Assembly: GCA_001936135.1 (NCBI GenBank)
Contig: CP012814.1
Coordinates: 1,178,001 to 1,242,000 of the forward strand
Length of the DNA stretch: 64,000 nt
Source: Saccharomycopsis fibuligera x Saccharomycopsis cf. fibuligera
Lineage: Eukaryota; Ascomycota; Saccharomycetes; Ascoideales; Saccharomycopsidaceae
Reading direction: 5' to 3'
Below, in pieces: positions 48,994 to 58,072 of this stretch. Numbering within the stretch: position 1 is the first letter of the stretch; every line of letters begins with the position of its first letter. The position numbers and the translations under genes are program-made. Under the pieces are notes generated by a model. It searched no databases and was not told where the DNA came from. It saw only the letters and a list, made by a program, of their open reading frames with translations.

Positions 48994-50265
48994 ATGCCAA
49001 ATAAAAGCAATATGACAAACCTCCAACAGACCAACCTTTTCAAGCCAATCAAGCTCAACGACAACGTCGCTTTGTCCCACCGTATTGTCCTTGCCCCATT
49101 AACCAGAATGCGTGCTTCCAAAGATGCCACTCCAACCGACGTGATGCTCCAATACTACGACGAAAGATCAAAAACCCCCGGTACTTTACTTATTGCCGAG
49201 GCAACTTATGTGTCTCGCAATGCTGGAGGCTACGACTTTTGCCCCGGCTTATATACTGAAGAACACGTCCAAGCATGGCGCCAAATCACCGACAAGGTGC
49301 ACGCCAATGGATCTTTTATCGGTACCCAGCTTTGGAACTTGGGCAGACAAGCAAACGTTGGTGCATTAACTAGAGACGGCATCCCATACAAGAGCAGTAC
49401 TGATGGTGTCTATTTGGACGACAGACACAGAGTTAAGGCCGAGAAGCTCAATAACCCATTGACCGCCTTAACTAAGCAAGAAATCAAAGCGTATGTCAAA
49501 CAGTACGGTAAAGTGGCTGAGAATGCTGTTCGCGCAGGGTTCGATTTCATTGAAATCCATGGGGCCAACGGTTACATTTTTGACCAATTTTTTTCGCCAA
49601 CAATCAACCATCGTACTGATGAATACGGTGGCAGTATTGAGAATAGATCCCGCTTCTTTTTTGAAGTGGTGGACGAGATCATTGCTAAGTTGGGCAACAG
49701 CACTGAAAAGTTAGCAGTGAGATTATCTCCTTGGGCCACCTATGCGGGGATGCCAGGCACCAAGGCCCCAATAAGTCCAGTGGTCACTTATGGTTACATT
49801 ATCAGTGAGTTGCAACAGCGTGCCGATAAGTACAGTCAAGGCCGTATTGGGTACTTGAGTTTGATGGAACCTCGAGTCAGTAATTCCATCTTTGATGAAA
49901 AAATCAGACAATGGAGTCCAGGTAACAATGATTTCGTATATGAAATTTGGAAAGGAGTGGTTATTCGCAGTGGTAATTATTTGAAGACTTTACCTGCTTT
50001 GGTTAAAGATGTTGAAAAAAATGACCGTACATTGATTGCGATTGGTAGACAATATATCGCTAATCCAGACTTGGTGGAAAGAGTGAAGTTGGGCCATGAG
50101 CTCATTCCTTATGATCGCAGCACTTTTTACAAGGGTAATGATTGGGGCTATAACAGTTTCCCAACTTTTGAAGAAGAACAAAAATTGGGCAAAAGAGCAA
50201 GATTCAGTGAAAAGGAAGGCTGGGCTAGAAAGCCAAAGGCATTGGTGGAAGGTCCAAAATTGTAA
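48994..50265 (+). CDS. Old Yellow Enzyme family NADPH dehydrogenase (FMN)
   Basis: 423 residues. FMN ene-reductase of the OYE2/OYE3/Candida Ebp1 family, reducing alpha,beta-unsaturated carbonyls with NADPH. TIM barrel opening with LFKPIKLNDNVALSHRIVLA (15-34) and PLTRMR, whose Thr contacts FMN. The active site is HGANGYIFDQF (about residue 189-199), containing the His/Asn substrate-binding pair and the proton-donor Tyr two residues later. The FMN phosphate region is near IAIGRQYIANPDLV (about 347-360). Length matches OYE (about 400). An in-frame ATG six codons downstream (49012) could be the actual start. Orthology to one specific OYE paralogue is not resolved. Confidence 0.92.
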   Translation: MPNKSNMTNLQQTNLFKPIKLNDNVALSHRIVLAPLTRMRASKDATPTDVMLQYYDERSKTPGTLLIAEATYVSRNAGGYDFCPGLYTEEHVQAWRQITDKVHANGSFIGTQLWNLGRQANVGALTRDGIPYKSSTDGVYLDDRHRVKAEKLNNPLTALTKQEIKAYVKQYGKVAENAVRAGFDFIEIHGANGYIFDQFFSPTINHRTDEYGGSIENRSRFFFEVVDEIIAKLGNSTEKLAVRLSPWATYAGMPGTKAPISPVVTYGYIISELQQRADKYSQGRIGYLSLMEPRVSNSIFDEKIRQWSPGNNDFVYEIWKGVVIRSGNYLKTLPALVKDVEKNDRTLIAIGRQYIANPDLVERVKLGHELIPYDRSTFYKGNDWGYNSFPTFEEEQKLGKRARFSEKEGWARKPKALVEGPKL

Positions 50266-50321
50266 ACATTTTGATTCTTGGTGATCGTAGTGGACTTTGA
50301 TTTTGGTTTGGTTTTGGTTTT

Positions 50322-50354
<33 letters not shown>

Positions 50355-51378
50355 TGTAATTAACAATATTCCAAACCGATTTAGACTTTTCCTTTTACTC
50401 TTTCATAATTATCCTATCAAATTATTGTTACGCATACATCATGGTTATACATACCTCTTAATATTAGAAAAGCCGGCCAAAAAAAAAAAGGACACAAATG
50501 CGTTATTTTTGTAAGAAGAAGCAAATTATAATGCAGTATTACTCAATTAAATAGTAGGCCTGGTAATCGTAAGTTTGGTGCTAAGTGGAAAACACGAAAT
50601 GAGGCAAAAGGGCCTGAAATAGGAAAAGATGTGACATACTGAAAAAAAAGAGGCTAAAAAGCCCCATACCAGGAGAATTAAAGGGAGAGAAGTGTCTCAA
50701 ATTACACACACATTGATACATCATGTTTGTACACTAGCACAAGTACAGGATGTCATCGAAGAGTGCCAAAAAAAACAACAACAACGTATAAGTAGGGATG
50801 CGATTTATGCATAGAGTAGATACCACTCATTCCATCAAGTTTGCATGATAAGACTATTAAAGACAGAGAAGCTGAACGCCCTAAGAATGAAAAATTTGGA
50901 GAGATAAATATTACCTATACAATTTCGCATATCAAGATCATTATTCTCTGGCAGACTGTCCATTGATGTTTCGTAGCCTTGTGCTTCTTGTTCCAAACTG
51001 GGATGATTTTGTTGTCAAGATCACAATATTTATCCAAATATTGTCTGCATGGGTTTTGGCATTATTATCCAGCTTGCACTTTTGCCATCAAATGATAATC
51101 TGTATTTTAGTATAATGAGCGTAGGTTCTAATATTCACGTATGCTGGCTGTCTGCATACTAAAGCACATGCGACGATCAATGTATGCAGAAACTCATGAA
51201 ACCAAAAGAAAAATGCCTTTCTGTATATATCAATGGACATGATGATGCACGCATAGTTTGCCATTAATCCTCATCAATTTCAATATCCAACTTAGAAAAA
51301 AAAACCAAACAGACAAGCAAAAAGACTAGCTCAACTCAATAGTAAAAATTAAAAAGAACTTATCTATCTGTATTTGCC
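50266..51378. other. Intergenic region between the OYE gene and BNA7
   Basis: 1.1 kb. A GGTTTT-like repeat runs into a T29 tract (50296-50352) right after the OYE gene, then unremarkable AT-rich DNA up to the BNA7 promoter. No gene recognised. Confidence 0.55.
50324..50352. repeat. T29 homopolymer
   Basis: Uninterrupted T run about 60 bases after the OYE stop, preceded by GGTTTT units. Confidence 0.85.
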
Positions 51379-52515
51379 ATGGCTAAGATAATTTCCTACG
51401 GGAACGATGAAAGACAACGGGTCAAAGTATACCGTATTGCCAATTTGGACGTGGACTTGAATAATCATAGGAGTGCCCAAACCAAGGTTGATTCTTTGCT
51501 GACAACGACACCAGAATCTCAGAATGAAACAAGTACAGAGGCAAATGCAAAAAAGGAAAGAAAGAAGCAGAAAAATGTAATCGTCTTCATTCATGGTGGT
51601 GCGTGGAGGGATCCAATGAATACCTGTAATGACACAGACACCATAGTCGAACACCTCAATACTATCACCTCATCGGCAACAACAACAACTTCAAGCCCAA
51701 AGGACTCAAAATCACCGGGGCAAGGCCATCGACAAGGGAACAGTGACAATGCCGCCATGACTCAAAATAGATTTGACAATTTTTATTCTATTGATTACAG
51801 ACTAGCACCACAGCACAGATTCCCAGAACATTTACTTGATGTCGTTTCGGGACTCTTGAAGATTTCCCAGCTTGTGGAACTGCAGTTGCAAACGGACCTG
51901 GAAGTCAAGTATAGTATAGTCGGGCATAGTGTTGGAGCTACTTTGATTCTTCAGCTTCTTGATTTGAAAAATATTTTGACCAAATGGTACAGCAACAACG
52001 GTAATGACGACCAAACACGGAAAAATGCGTTGCTTAGAGAGACTTTGGCCCATACCTCTGTTGCTTCAAATCCATCCAGTTCAATCAACATAGACACATT
52101 TCTTTCAATTGTGTTGAGTACTCCCCAATTGAACCAGTTTTTCCAAAACTTGAGAAATACTATTTTGCTTGATGGAATCTATAATCTCACAGGATTAGTT
52201 GAGGAATATCCAAGCTACGAAGGATTTGTGCTCGAGGCCCACGAAAGCAAACAAGAATACTTGAAGTCTACTGAGTTTAATTTCAAAGCTTTTTTGGATT
52301 CACAAACATTGGTCCTGTCTACTTCAACAACAATAGTTCAGTCAACTAAGGATGAGTTGTTATCTATCAAGCAAACTGAGGCGTTCGTAGAAAAGTTGAA
52401 GCAAGCTGGGATAAGTTACAATTTGATAGTTGATGATTTTGGTTCACATAATGATGTTTATGAAAGTAGAAAAGTTGCTAAAATTATTGTCGAGCAACTT
52501 GATCAAATGAATTGA
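51379..52515 (+). CDS. BNA7: Kynurenine formamidase (arylformamidase)
   Basis: 378 residues. Alpha/beta-hydrolase that converts N-formylkynurenine to kynurenine in the tryptophan-to-NAD pathway. The oxyanion motif HGGAWRDP (about 72-79) and the nucleophile elbow GHSVGAT (about 181-187, Ser the nucleophile) are those of Bna7. Further on, LLDGIYNLTGLVEEYPSYEGF (about residue 264 on) and TTIVQSTKDELLS place the acid Asp, and DFGSHNDVY (about 354) supplies the His. S. cerevisiae Bna7 has 261 residues; the excess lies in low-complexity insertions after residue 40 and around 100-130 (Thr/Ser-rich) and 210-240. Confidence 0.85.
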   Translation: MAKIISYGNDERQRVKVYRIANLDVDLNNHRSAQTKVDSLLTTTPESQNETSTEANAKKERKKQKNVIVFIHGGAWRDPMNTCNDTDTIVEHLNTITSSATTTTSSPKDSKSPGQGHRQGNSDNAAMTQNRFDNFYSIDYRLAPQHRFPEHLLDVVSGLLKISQLVELQLQTDLEVKYSIVGHSVGATLILQLLDLKNILTKWYSNNGNDDQTRKNALLRETLAHTSVASNPSSSINIDTFLSIVLSTPQLNQFFQNLRNTILLDGIYNLTGLVEEYPSYEGFVLEAHESKQEYLKSTEFNFKAFLDSQTLVLSTSTTIVQSTKDELLSIKQTEAFVEKLKQAGISYNLIVDDFGSHNDVYESRKVAKIIVEQLDQMN

Positions 52516-53251
52516 ATATCACTTATAGATAGTTTAGGTGACTGCAGTTTCATCTCGCTTATTGCGGCCAGCAACATAAAATGTTTTTATTGTAAAGGTT
52601 ACTTTAGTACATGTTGTACAGTGGAAGGCATATATGCGAGTAGTTCTCCTTTAGCCTGTTAGTAATGGTCAGTTACTTTATACTATAGAGTAGATTTGAA
52701 GAGCGTGTTACGGTAAAATCAGCTTGGTGCCTGACGGATACACTCAATGGAAATGGCTGTCGAGCTACAGTTTATCACCGACCATTAGCTAAAAAGTGTT
52801 GGTCTAATTTTGAAGTAGCTGGAAAAAGCCATTCACCAATTCGTAAGACTTGAGCAGACTTGACTCTGTGCCTTGTTGGCCACCTTCGACCAAATATTGG
52901 CCAACTTTGTGCATATAGTGCCCTGGAAATATAAATACCAGAAATTGCATGTGCTACTGAATTCAAACCAGGGCTTTAATAAGCCAGTCTACAAGCTCTA
53001 CTTCCTCCAAAACATTGTGTAATCTTCATTCTAGCTCTTTGAAGGACTGCGCAGGGCCACACCGCTACCAGTATACACAGTGCGGGTAACGGCATTTGCA
53101 GCGGTCTTTTTTCGATATTTTTGTTTCGGGAAAAACAAGATTGAAACATAAACAAAAAAATTTAATCCACAGCAGCAGAAAACAACAGAGAGACTCTGGC
53201 AACAGTACACCTCAATACCACACTCAATTCTAATTACACATTTTTGATATA
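52516..53251. promoter_or_regulatory. BNA7-NUP57 intergenic region
   Basis: 736 bases with the NUP57 promoter at right. A Reb1-type CGGGTAA at 53083-53089, 163 bases before the ATG, and a TTAGTAATGG near 52659. No gene seen. Confidence 0.55.
53083..53089 (+). promoter_or_regulatory. Reb1-type site (CGGGTAA)
   Basis: Exact core in CAGTGCGGGTAACG, 163 bases upstream of the NUP57 ATG. Confidence 0.55.
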
Positions 53252-55069
53252 ATGTTTGGGTCATCTAATAGTGGCGGGGGAGGCTTCTCTTTTGGCTCCA
53301 GTAACAACAATTCCTCCAGCAACACAGGGGGATCTACCGGTTTCAGCTTTGGCAATAACAACAACAGTACTGGTACTGCAAATACATCAGCTAATTCCGG
53401 AGGTTTGTTTGGAAGTAAACCGTCAACAGGATTCAGCTTTGGAAGTACAAATACTGGCTCCAATCCCGCAAATACTTCCAGTGGAGGTTTGTTTGGCAAT
53501 CAATCTAACAACACTAATGCTACAGGCAGCACAGGTTTGTTTGGAAACACCAATAATAATAATAATAACAATAATAGTAATACTGGCGGTGGATTGTTTG
53601 GCAGTTCAAACACTAATACTGCCAATACTAGCTCTGGTGGTGGCTTGTTTGGAAACACTAATAACAGCAGTGGAGGTGGGTTGTTTGGGAACTCTACTAA
53701 TCAAGCAAACCAGACAAACAGCAATACAGGTGGTGGCCTTTTTGGTAACACAGCAAGCACTTCAAACAACTCAACAAGTCTTTTTGGTAACAAACCAACA
53801 ACTGGGTCTACAACAGGAGGATTGTTTGGCAACAATAATGCAGCTTCGAATACAAGCACTTCAGGAGGCTTATTTGGCAATTCTGGTGCTAACACAAATA
53901 CTAATAACACTTCTGCTGGCGGTTTATTTGGAAGTACTGCTAATAAACCAACTACCGGAGGCGGCTTATTTGGCAACAACAATGCTACTTCATCAACAGG
54001 TAACAGTTTGTTTGGAAACAACAATAATGCTAGTACTAATCTATCGTCCACTAGTGGTGGCCTTTTTGGGGGCAATAATAATGCTAACAATCAAAATCAA
54101 CAGATTGGTGGAGGAGGGCTCTTTGGTACCAATAACAATCAATCAACTAACAATCAGCCGTCTTTTGCCTGGACTCAAAACCAGAATAGTGGATTTAATA
54201 CGCAATCATCCCTTCAGAATAATCCTACAATAAATGCGTTGCAGTTGAGGCAACAACAGGAACAACAGCAGCAAAATTTAAGCAATTACTCGAATACCAT
54301 TATTGAACAATTGATGAAGATAAAAAATTCATGGGATCCAAATTCTCCAGCTTCTTTACTCAATGCATATTTTTATAATAAAGTTCCTGAAAGTGAAGTG
54401 CTATCATATGTGAAACCACCCAATGTATCTCAAGAAGAATGGAATAATGCCATTTCAAAAAGACCCGGAAGTACGTTTGTTCCCGTCAAAGCTTCTGGTT
54501 TTGAAGACTTGAAGAAAAGAAGTGAAGCACAAACGAACCATGTTGCCCAGTCAAGATTCATATTGAAAGAAATTGAAGCTAAAGCTAAAGATCTTGGTGA
54601 CAAGCATGATTTGGATTCCACAACCCGCATAACCAAATGTAAAAATAAACATGAACAATTATCCAAAAAATTGTTAGTTTTAGGATGCAAGTTATCCATA
54701 CTAAAATCTAAAGGATACCCATTGAGCCCTGAAGAGGAAATTTTGAGTGAGAACTTCAACAAGTTATTAAAGCTTATAAATGATCCTATTGGATTAGGCC
54801 GGATTAATGAATTGTGGTCGAGATTGTCAATTTTGAGAGAAAGAAGTGAATTGTTGAAAGCACGTTTAGGTAATGCGTTGTACGTTGGTCAAAAGGCAGA
54901 TGGCTCAGGTGATGATTTGAATGATGTATACAATGAAAATGAAGCACAAATTAATAAGGTGATCAAGATTTTGCAAAAACAGCAAGTTGGCATTCAGTTC
55001 TTGTCTGAGATTTTGGAAAAAGATGATGCAACATTAGACACTTTGATTTCTGAAAAGCAAAAAAAGTAA
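53252..55069 (+). CDS. NUP57: GLFG nucleoporin Nup57 (Nup54 homologue)
   Basis: 605 residues (S. cerevisiae 541). Central-channel FG nucleoporin of the Nsp1-Nup49-Nup57 complex. Residues 1-310 hold 13 GLFG, two SLFG and three FSFG repeats in Asn/Ser/Thr/Gly-rich spacers, the permeability-barrier region. From about residue 345 the conserved Nup54-type part begins: LLNAYFYNKVPESE, VKPPNVSQEEWNNAI, FVPVKASGFEDLKKR and the coiled coil with LVLGCKLSILKSKGYPLSPE (about 480-499). This C-terminal part distinguishes it from Nup49. Long shadow frames over the repeat region on both strands come from the repeated codons. Confidence 0.92.
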   Translation: MFGSSNSGGGGFSFGSSNNNSSSNTGGSTGFSFGNNNNSTGTANTSANSGGLFGSKPSTGFSFGSTNTGSNPANTSSGGLFGNQSNNTNATGSTGLFGNTNNNNNNNNSNTGGGLFGSSNTNTANTSSGGGLFGNTNNSSGGGLFGNSTNQANQTNSNTGGGLFGNTASTSNNSTSLFGNKPTTGSTTGGLFGNNNAASNTSTSGGLFGNSGANTNTNNTSAGGLFGSTANKPTTGGGLFGNNNATSSTGNSLFGNNNNASTNLSSTSGGLFGGNNNANNQNQQIGGGGLFGTNNNQSTNNQPSFAWTQNQNSGFNTQSSLQNNPTINALQLRQQQEQQQQNLSNYSNTIIEQLMKIKNSWDPNSPASLLNAYFYNKVPESEVLSYVKPPNVSQEEWNNAISKRPGSTFVPVKASGFEDLKKRSEAQTNHVAQSRFILKEIEAKAKDLGDKHDLDSTTRITKCKNKHEQLSKKLLVLGCKLSILKSKGYPLSPEEEILSENFNKLLKLINDPIGLGRINELWSRLSILRERSELLKARLGNALYVGQKADGSGDDLNDVYNENEAQINKVIKILQKQQVGIQFLSEILEKDDATLDTLISEKQKK

Positions 55070-56040
55070 AACTTTTATACCTGCCTTTTCTTTATTTTAT
55101 TAAGATAACGTCATTAAAATTCATTTCTTTGTATAATAGTTTGTAAGGGGGGCGGAGAGAGAAAGAGAGAAAGAGAGAGGGGGCTGTTTATTTTCTAACA
55201 TAAAACATATTGGTAGTGAGGCGATCCAACTAAGTAACTTGTCTATTTTCGATGAGCGTCTCGGTACTTTTGCAAAATACATTTAATCAAAATTTCTTGG
55301 TTATAATTCAACGAAACAAAACAATTACACCCAAATTTTTAAGAGTACTTGTAGATTACTTAAATTAGTACCATAGACGTTTGTTTCCAGGGCAACATTG
55401 GCCAATTGGGCAAAGCTCAAAAATCCGATTTATCATAAACAGACAATGAAGATGCTAAAAAAGCTGTCAAGCTTGGGCAATTTTCAGGTGGATTTATTTG
55501 TGTATCCTACTACTGACGATTTTGAGCCAGGGGGTTGAAAAGTTTAAATATAGGGATAGATATAATAGCTTTTTTTTGAGTTTATGGAACCAAAATTTAT
55601 TATTTATGCTGCTTATCAACAACCAAACGTTCATTTATGAAGGACTGTTTATTAGCTATTTGAGTTTTAGTATCTGGCTATTAACACAAAAAAAAATTAA
55701 TAACGGCAAAGCTCTTTTATGGGCTTATACTTACGCAATATTATACACAGCTCAAATAGCCTTCAGGAAACCAATTATACTTCAGTGACCCTTGTCGGTC
55801 GTCAGTGGTATGCTCATGTTGAGAAAGTGATCCAGTATGCATGATCCACACAACTGGCACCAATATCACATGATATGCTTAAGGAGAAAAAAAAATAGTA
55901 TTTTCTGAAAATTTACCGCCGTCAAAATCTTTCACGAGGATCAAAAGATTTACTTGACATAGAGGGAAAGAGAGATATTCAACCAGCAGCAGGAGCTGAT
56001 CTAGCATATCGTTATTAGACCTTTCTCCCCCGCATACAAT
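55070..56040. other. NUP57-MBA1 intergenic region
   Basis: 971 bases. A GA-rich homopurine stretch (55154-55183) lies 85 bases after NUP57. The rest is AT-rich with one hydrophobic open frame (about 55498-55788) that I do not accept as a gene. MBA1 promoter at right. Confidence 0.5.
55154..55183 (+). repeat. (GA)n homopurine tract
   Basis: Thirty consecutive purines, GAGAGAAAGAGAGAAA-like, ending in a G block. Preceded by GGGGGGC. Confidence 0.75.
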
Positions 56041-56946
56041 ATGCTCCCACTTAGATCCAGTATAGGTATCACTGCCTCTCGGTCTGCGCTTTACAAGGCA
56101 AGCGCAGCTTCAGCTGCTGCAGTCCCAAGATTGTCCTCCACTTCATTCACATTCAACAACAACAGGACTTTGATCAACGCAAACCTCAACCAAAAAAGAC
56201 ACAAAATGATGGATAGTCAAGCAAAACAAGTCAACCAAGAAATTGCTGCCGCAGGATTACCTATTCGTGTATACATTCCACCATCATTCAAAAGCTACCC
56301 ATCATTTTTCAGTAGCCCCGCTCTTTGGGTTCGTTTGATCGCTCGTCGCATGTACGCATTTGGTCTCAATACTTTCACAGTGGGGCTTGCTAGACTTACA
56401 GGGGACAACTTCAAGCCAGAATTTTTGCTTTGGAAAAATGAAGCAGTAGATATTTTTATTAAAGTGAATAAAGCTTTTGCTAAGCGTCAAGTTGAATCTG
56501 TTGATGATTGTTTGACTCTTTGGTCCAAATATCCTCTTATCAAACGTCAAGAATCATTGCCTAAAAATTATGAGTTTGATTGGAAATTGATTAAATTGCT
56601 TGCTCCACCAAAATTGGAGGTTTTCATGCCATATGGTGCAAGTGGCCGTAGTTTCAATTATTTAATTGTCGTTTACAAATTCAACACTTTACAAGGATTG
56701 GCTAAGTACAACAAGAGCACTGGTGAAGTGACCAAGACCGAAGAAACTGTGGAAAACCATTTGGCCTTTTTCGTGGACTACAGAACCAACACTTTGAGAC
56801 TTTGTGGTTCTACTTTTGAAAGCGGACTTCATGATCCAGTGAAACCAAACGAACCCACTTCTAATTTGGGTACGGTGATGAAGATCCAGGGGGATATCTT
56901 TAGACCAAATGATGATTTACTCAACAAGGCATTGACTCAAGATTGA
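56041..56946 (+). CDS. MBA1: Mitochondrial inner-membrane ribosome receptor Mba1
   Basis: 301 residues (S. cerevisiae 278). The N-terminal ~57 residues lack acidic residues and are rich in Arg, Ser and Ala (SIGITASRSALYKASAAS), a matrix-targeting presequence ending around QKRHK. The mature part starts near QVNQEIAAAGLPIRVYIPPS and continues with a Tim44/mL45-like domain, including WVRLIARRMYAFGLNTFTVG (about 97-116) and YLIVVYKFNTLQGLAKY (about 209-225). Mba1 is peripheral on the matrix face of the inner membrane and, with the Oxa1 C-terminus, positions the mitoribosome exit tunnel for insertion of mtDNA-encoded proteins. Confidence 0.88.
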   Translation: MLPLRSSIGITASRSALYKASAASAAAVPRLSSTSFTFNNNRTLINANLNQKRHKMMDSQAKQVNQEIAAAGLPIRVYIPPSFKSYPSFFSSPALWVRLIARRMYAFGLNTFTVGLARLTGDNFKPEFLLWKNEAVDIFIKVNKAFAKRQVESVDDCLTLWSKYPLIKRQESLPKNYEFDWKLIKLLAPPKLEVFMPYGASGRSFNYLIVVYKFNTLQGLAKYNKSTGEVTKTEETVENHLAFFVDYRTNTLRLCGSTFESGLHDPVKPNEPTSNLGTVMKIQGDIFRPNDDLLNKALTQD

Positions 56947-58072
56947 GGGTGGTGTGTTTTCTGTCATAAAGAAAATAAATTGGAAGACAATACGTTGAAC
57001 TTGTAAATAATTAGAATATATGAATCACAAAACAAGAGAAGAAAAACCAAGGACATTGTAGAACAATTTTGATATACATAGGATGGTTTGGGCTCGTCAA
57101 CGCAAAAGCAGGAACACAAATCAAACCCAAGATCAAAATAATAGGAAAAAGAAACTGAAAAAGATTGTGCTGGCAAAAAGTTCATATATAAAAAATAAAC
57201 GTTGAACATTTTTGTAAGACAAATTTTTGGAGCTTTTAGCATCCGAGAAGCCTGACGTTTAAGCTACGAGTATGCCCAAGGGAAAGTAACAGTTGTCAGT
57301 AGTTAGAAAGCCTCGTTGGTTGATGTTAGAAGCGTCCTGCTTTATCAACCATGGACCTTATGCACCATTATGGTCAGCATGAATTATATTTCCAAGCATA
57401 TATACTGCATTTTTGAACATACAATATGGTTTCTTCTCTTCTCCTTTACCTGTGGTTGGCTAAATTTCTAGACGAGAATGCATGTTCGCTTTGTTGTGTG
57501 GCACTGTAACTCATAAAGACATATTCTCTGGTACTGTAGTTGTCCTTATGATGTATATGCATTAATACCGTTGACACACGCATATAATTGCATCATATGT
57601 TTATGTCCGGGCAACATAAAACACCCCACTATTGCTAATAAGACACCAATAAAATAGAAAAAATAAAAAAATAGAAACAGAAAATTAATCTTAACGAAAA
57701 CAAGAATAAAGCCAAATAAAGTAAAGGGTTGCAGCGACTCTTGGTACTGCTCCACCAGACTTTCATCGCACTGGCTCTCCTACACCACAACCCCACCCAC
57801 AGTATCCATCGGCGCTAGCCTTTGTATCAATAGCATCCTCAAGGGCCATAGTTTTCAATTCCTTTTGTCGGATTGATACTTTATCAACCGTTCATCCTGC
57901 ATTATTCACTTGCCGTTTACACGCAGTCTCACCGAACAATTGGCGATCAGGCAACACGGTCTTAAAGAGAAATCTTTTAAAGAGAAGCCCTGTTAGGCTA
58001 TACATGGGCGCCCTGTGAATAAATGTCTATACTGATTATTAGTTTCTATTGACCAAATCAAACAAATCAACA
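56947..58072. other. MBA1-RGR1 intergenic region
   Basis: 1.1 kb of AT-rich DNA with A-rich stretches near 57655-57710 and a somewhat GC-richer block near 57770-57960. No RNA gene or convincing reading frame. RGR1 promoter and leader at right. Confidence 0.55.

Noticed and set aside
53701-54090. Minus-strand frame rich in Leu/Pro/Lys over the NUP57 repeats
   Set aside because: Antisense translation of the same repeats.
53256-54233. A 325-codon frame inside NUP57 in another reading frame
   Set aside because: Produced by the repeated GLFG-coding triplets shifted by one base; no domain, and it ends where the repeats end.
55498-55788. Hydrophobic 96-codon frame between NUP57 and MBA1
   Set aside because: No recognisable motif, non-ATG start (TTG-like), AT-rich composition; likely chance.
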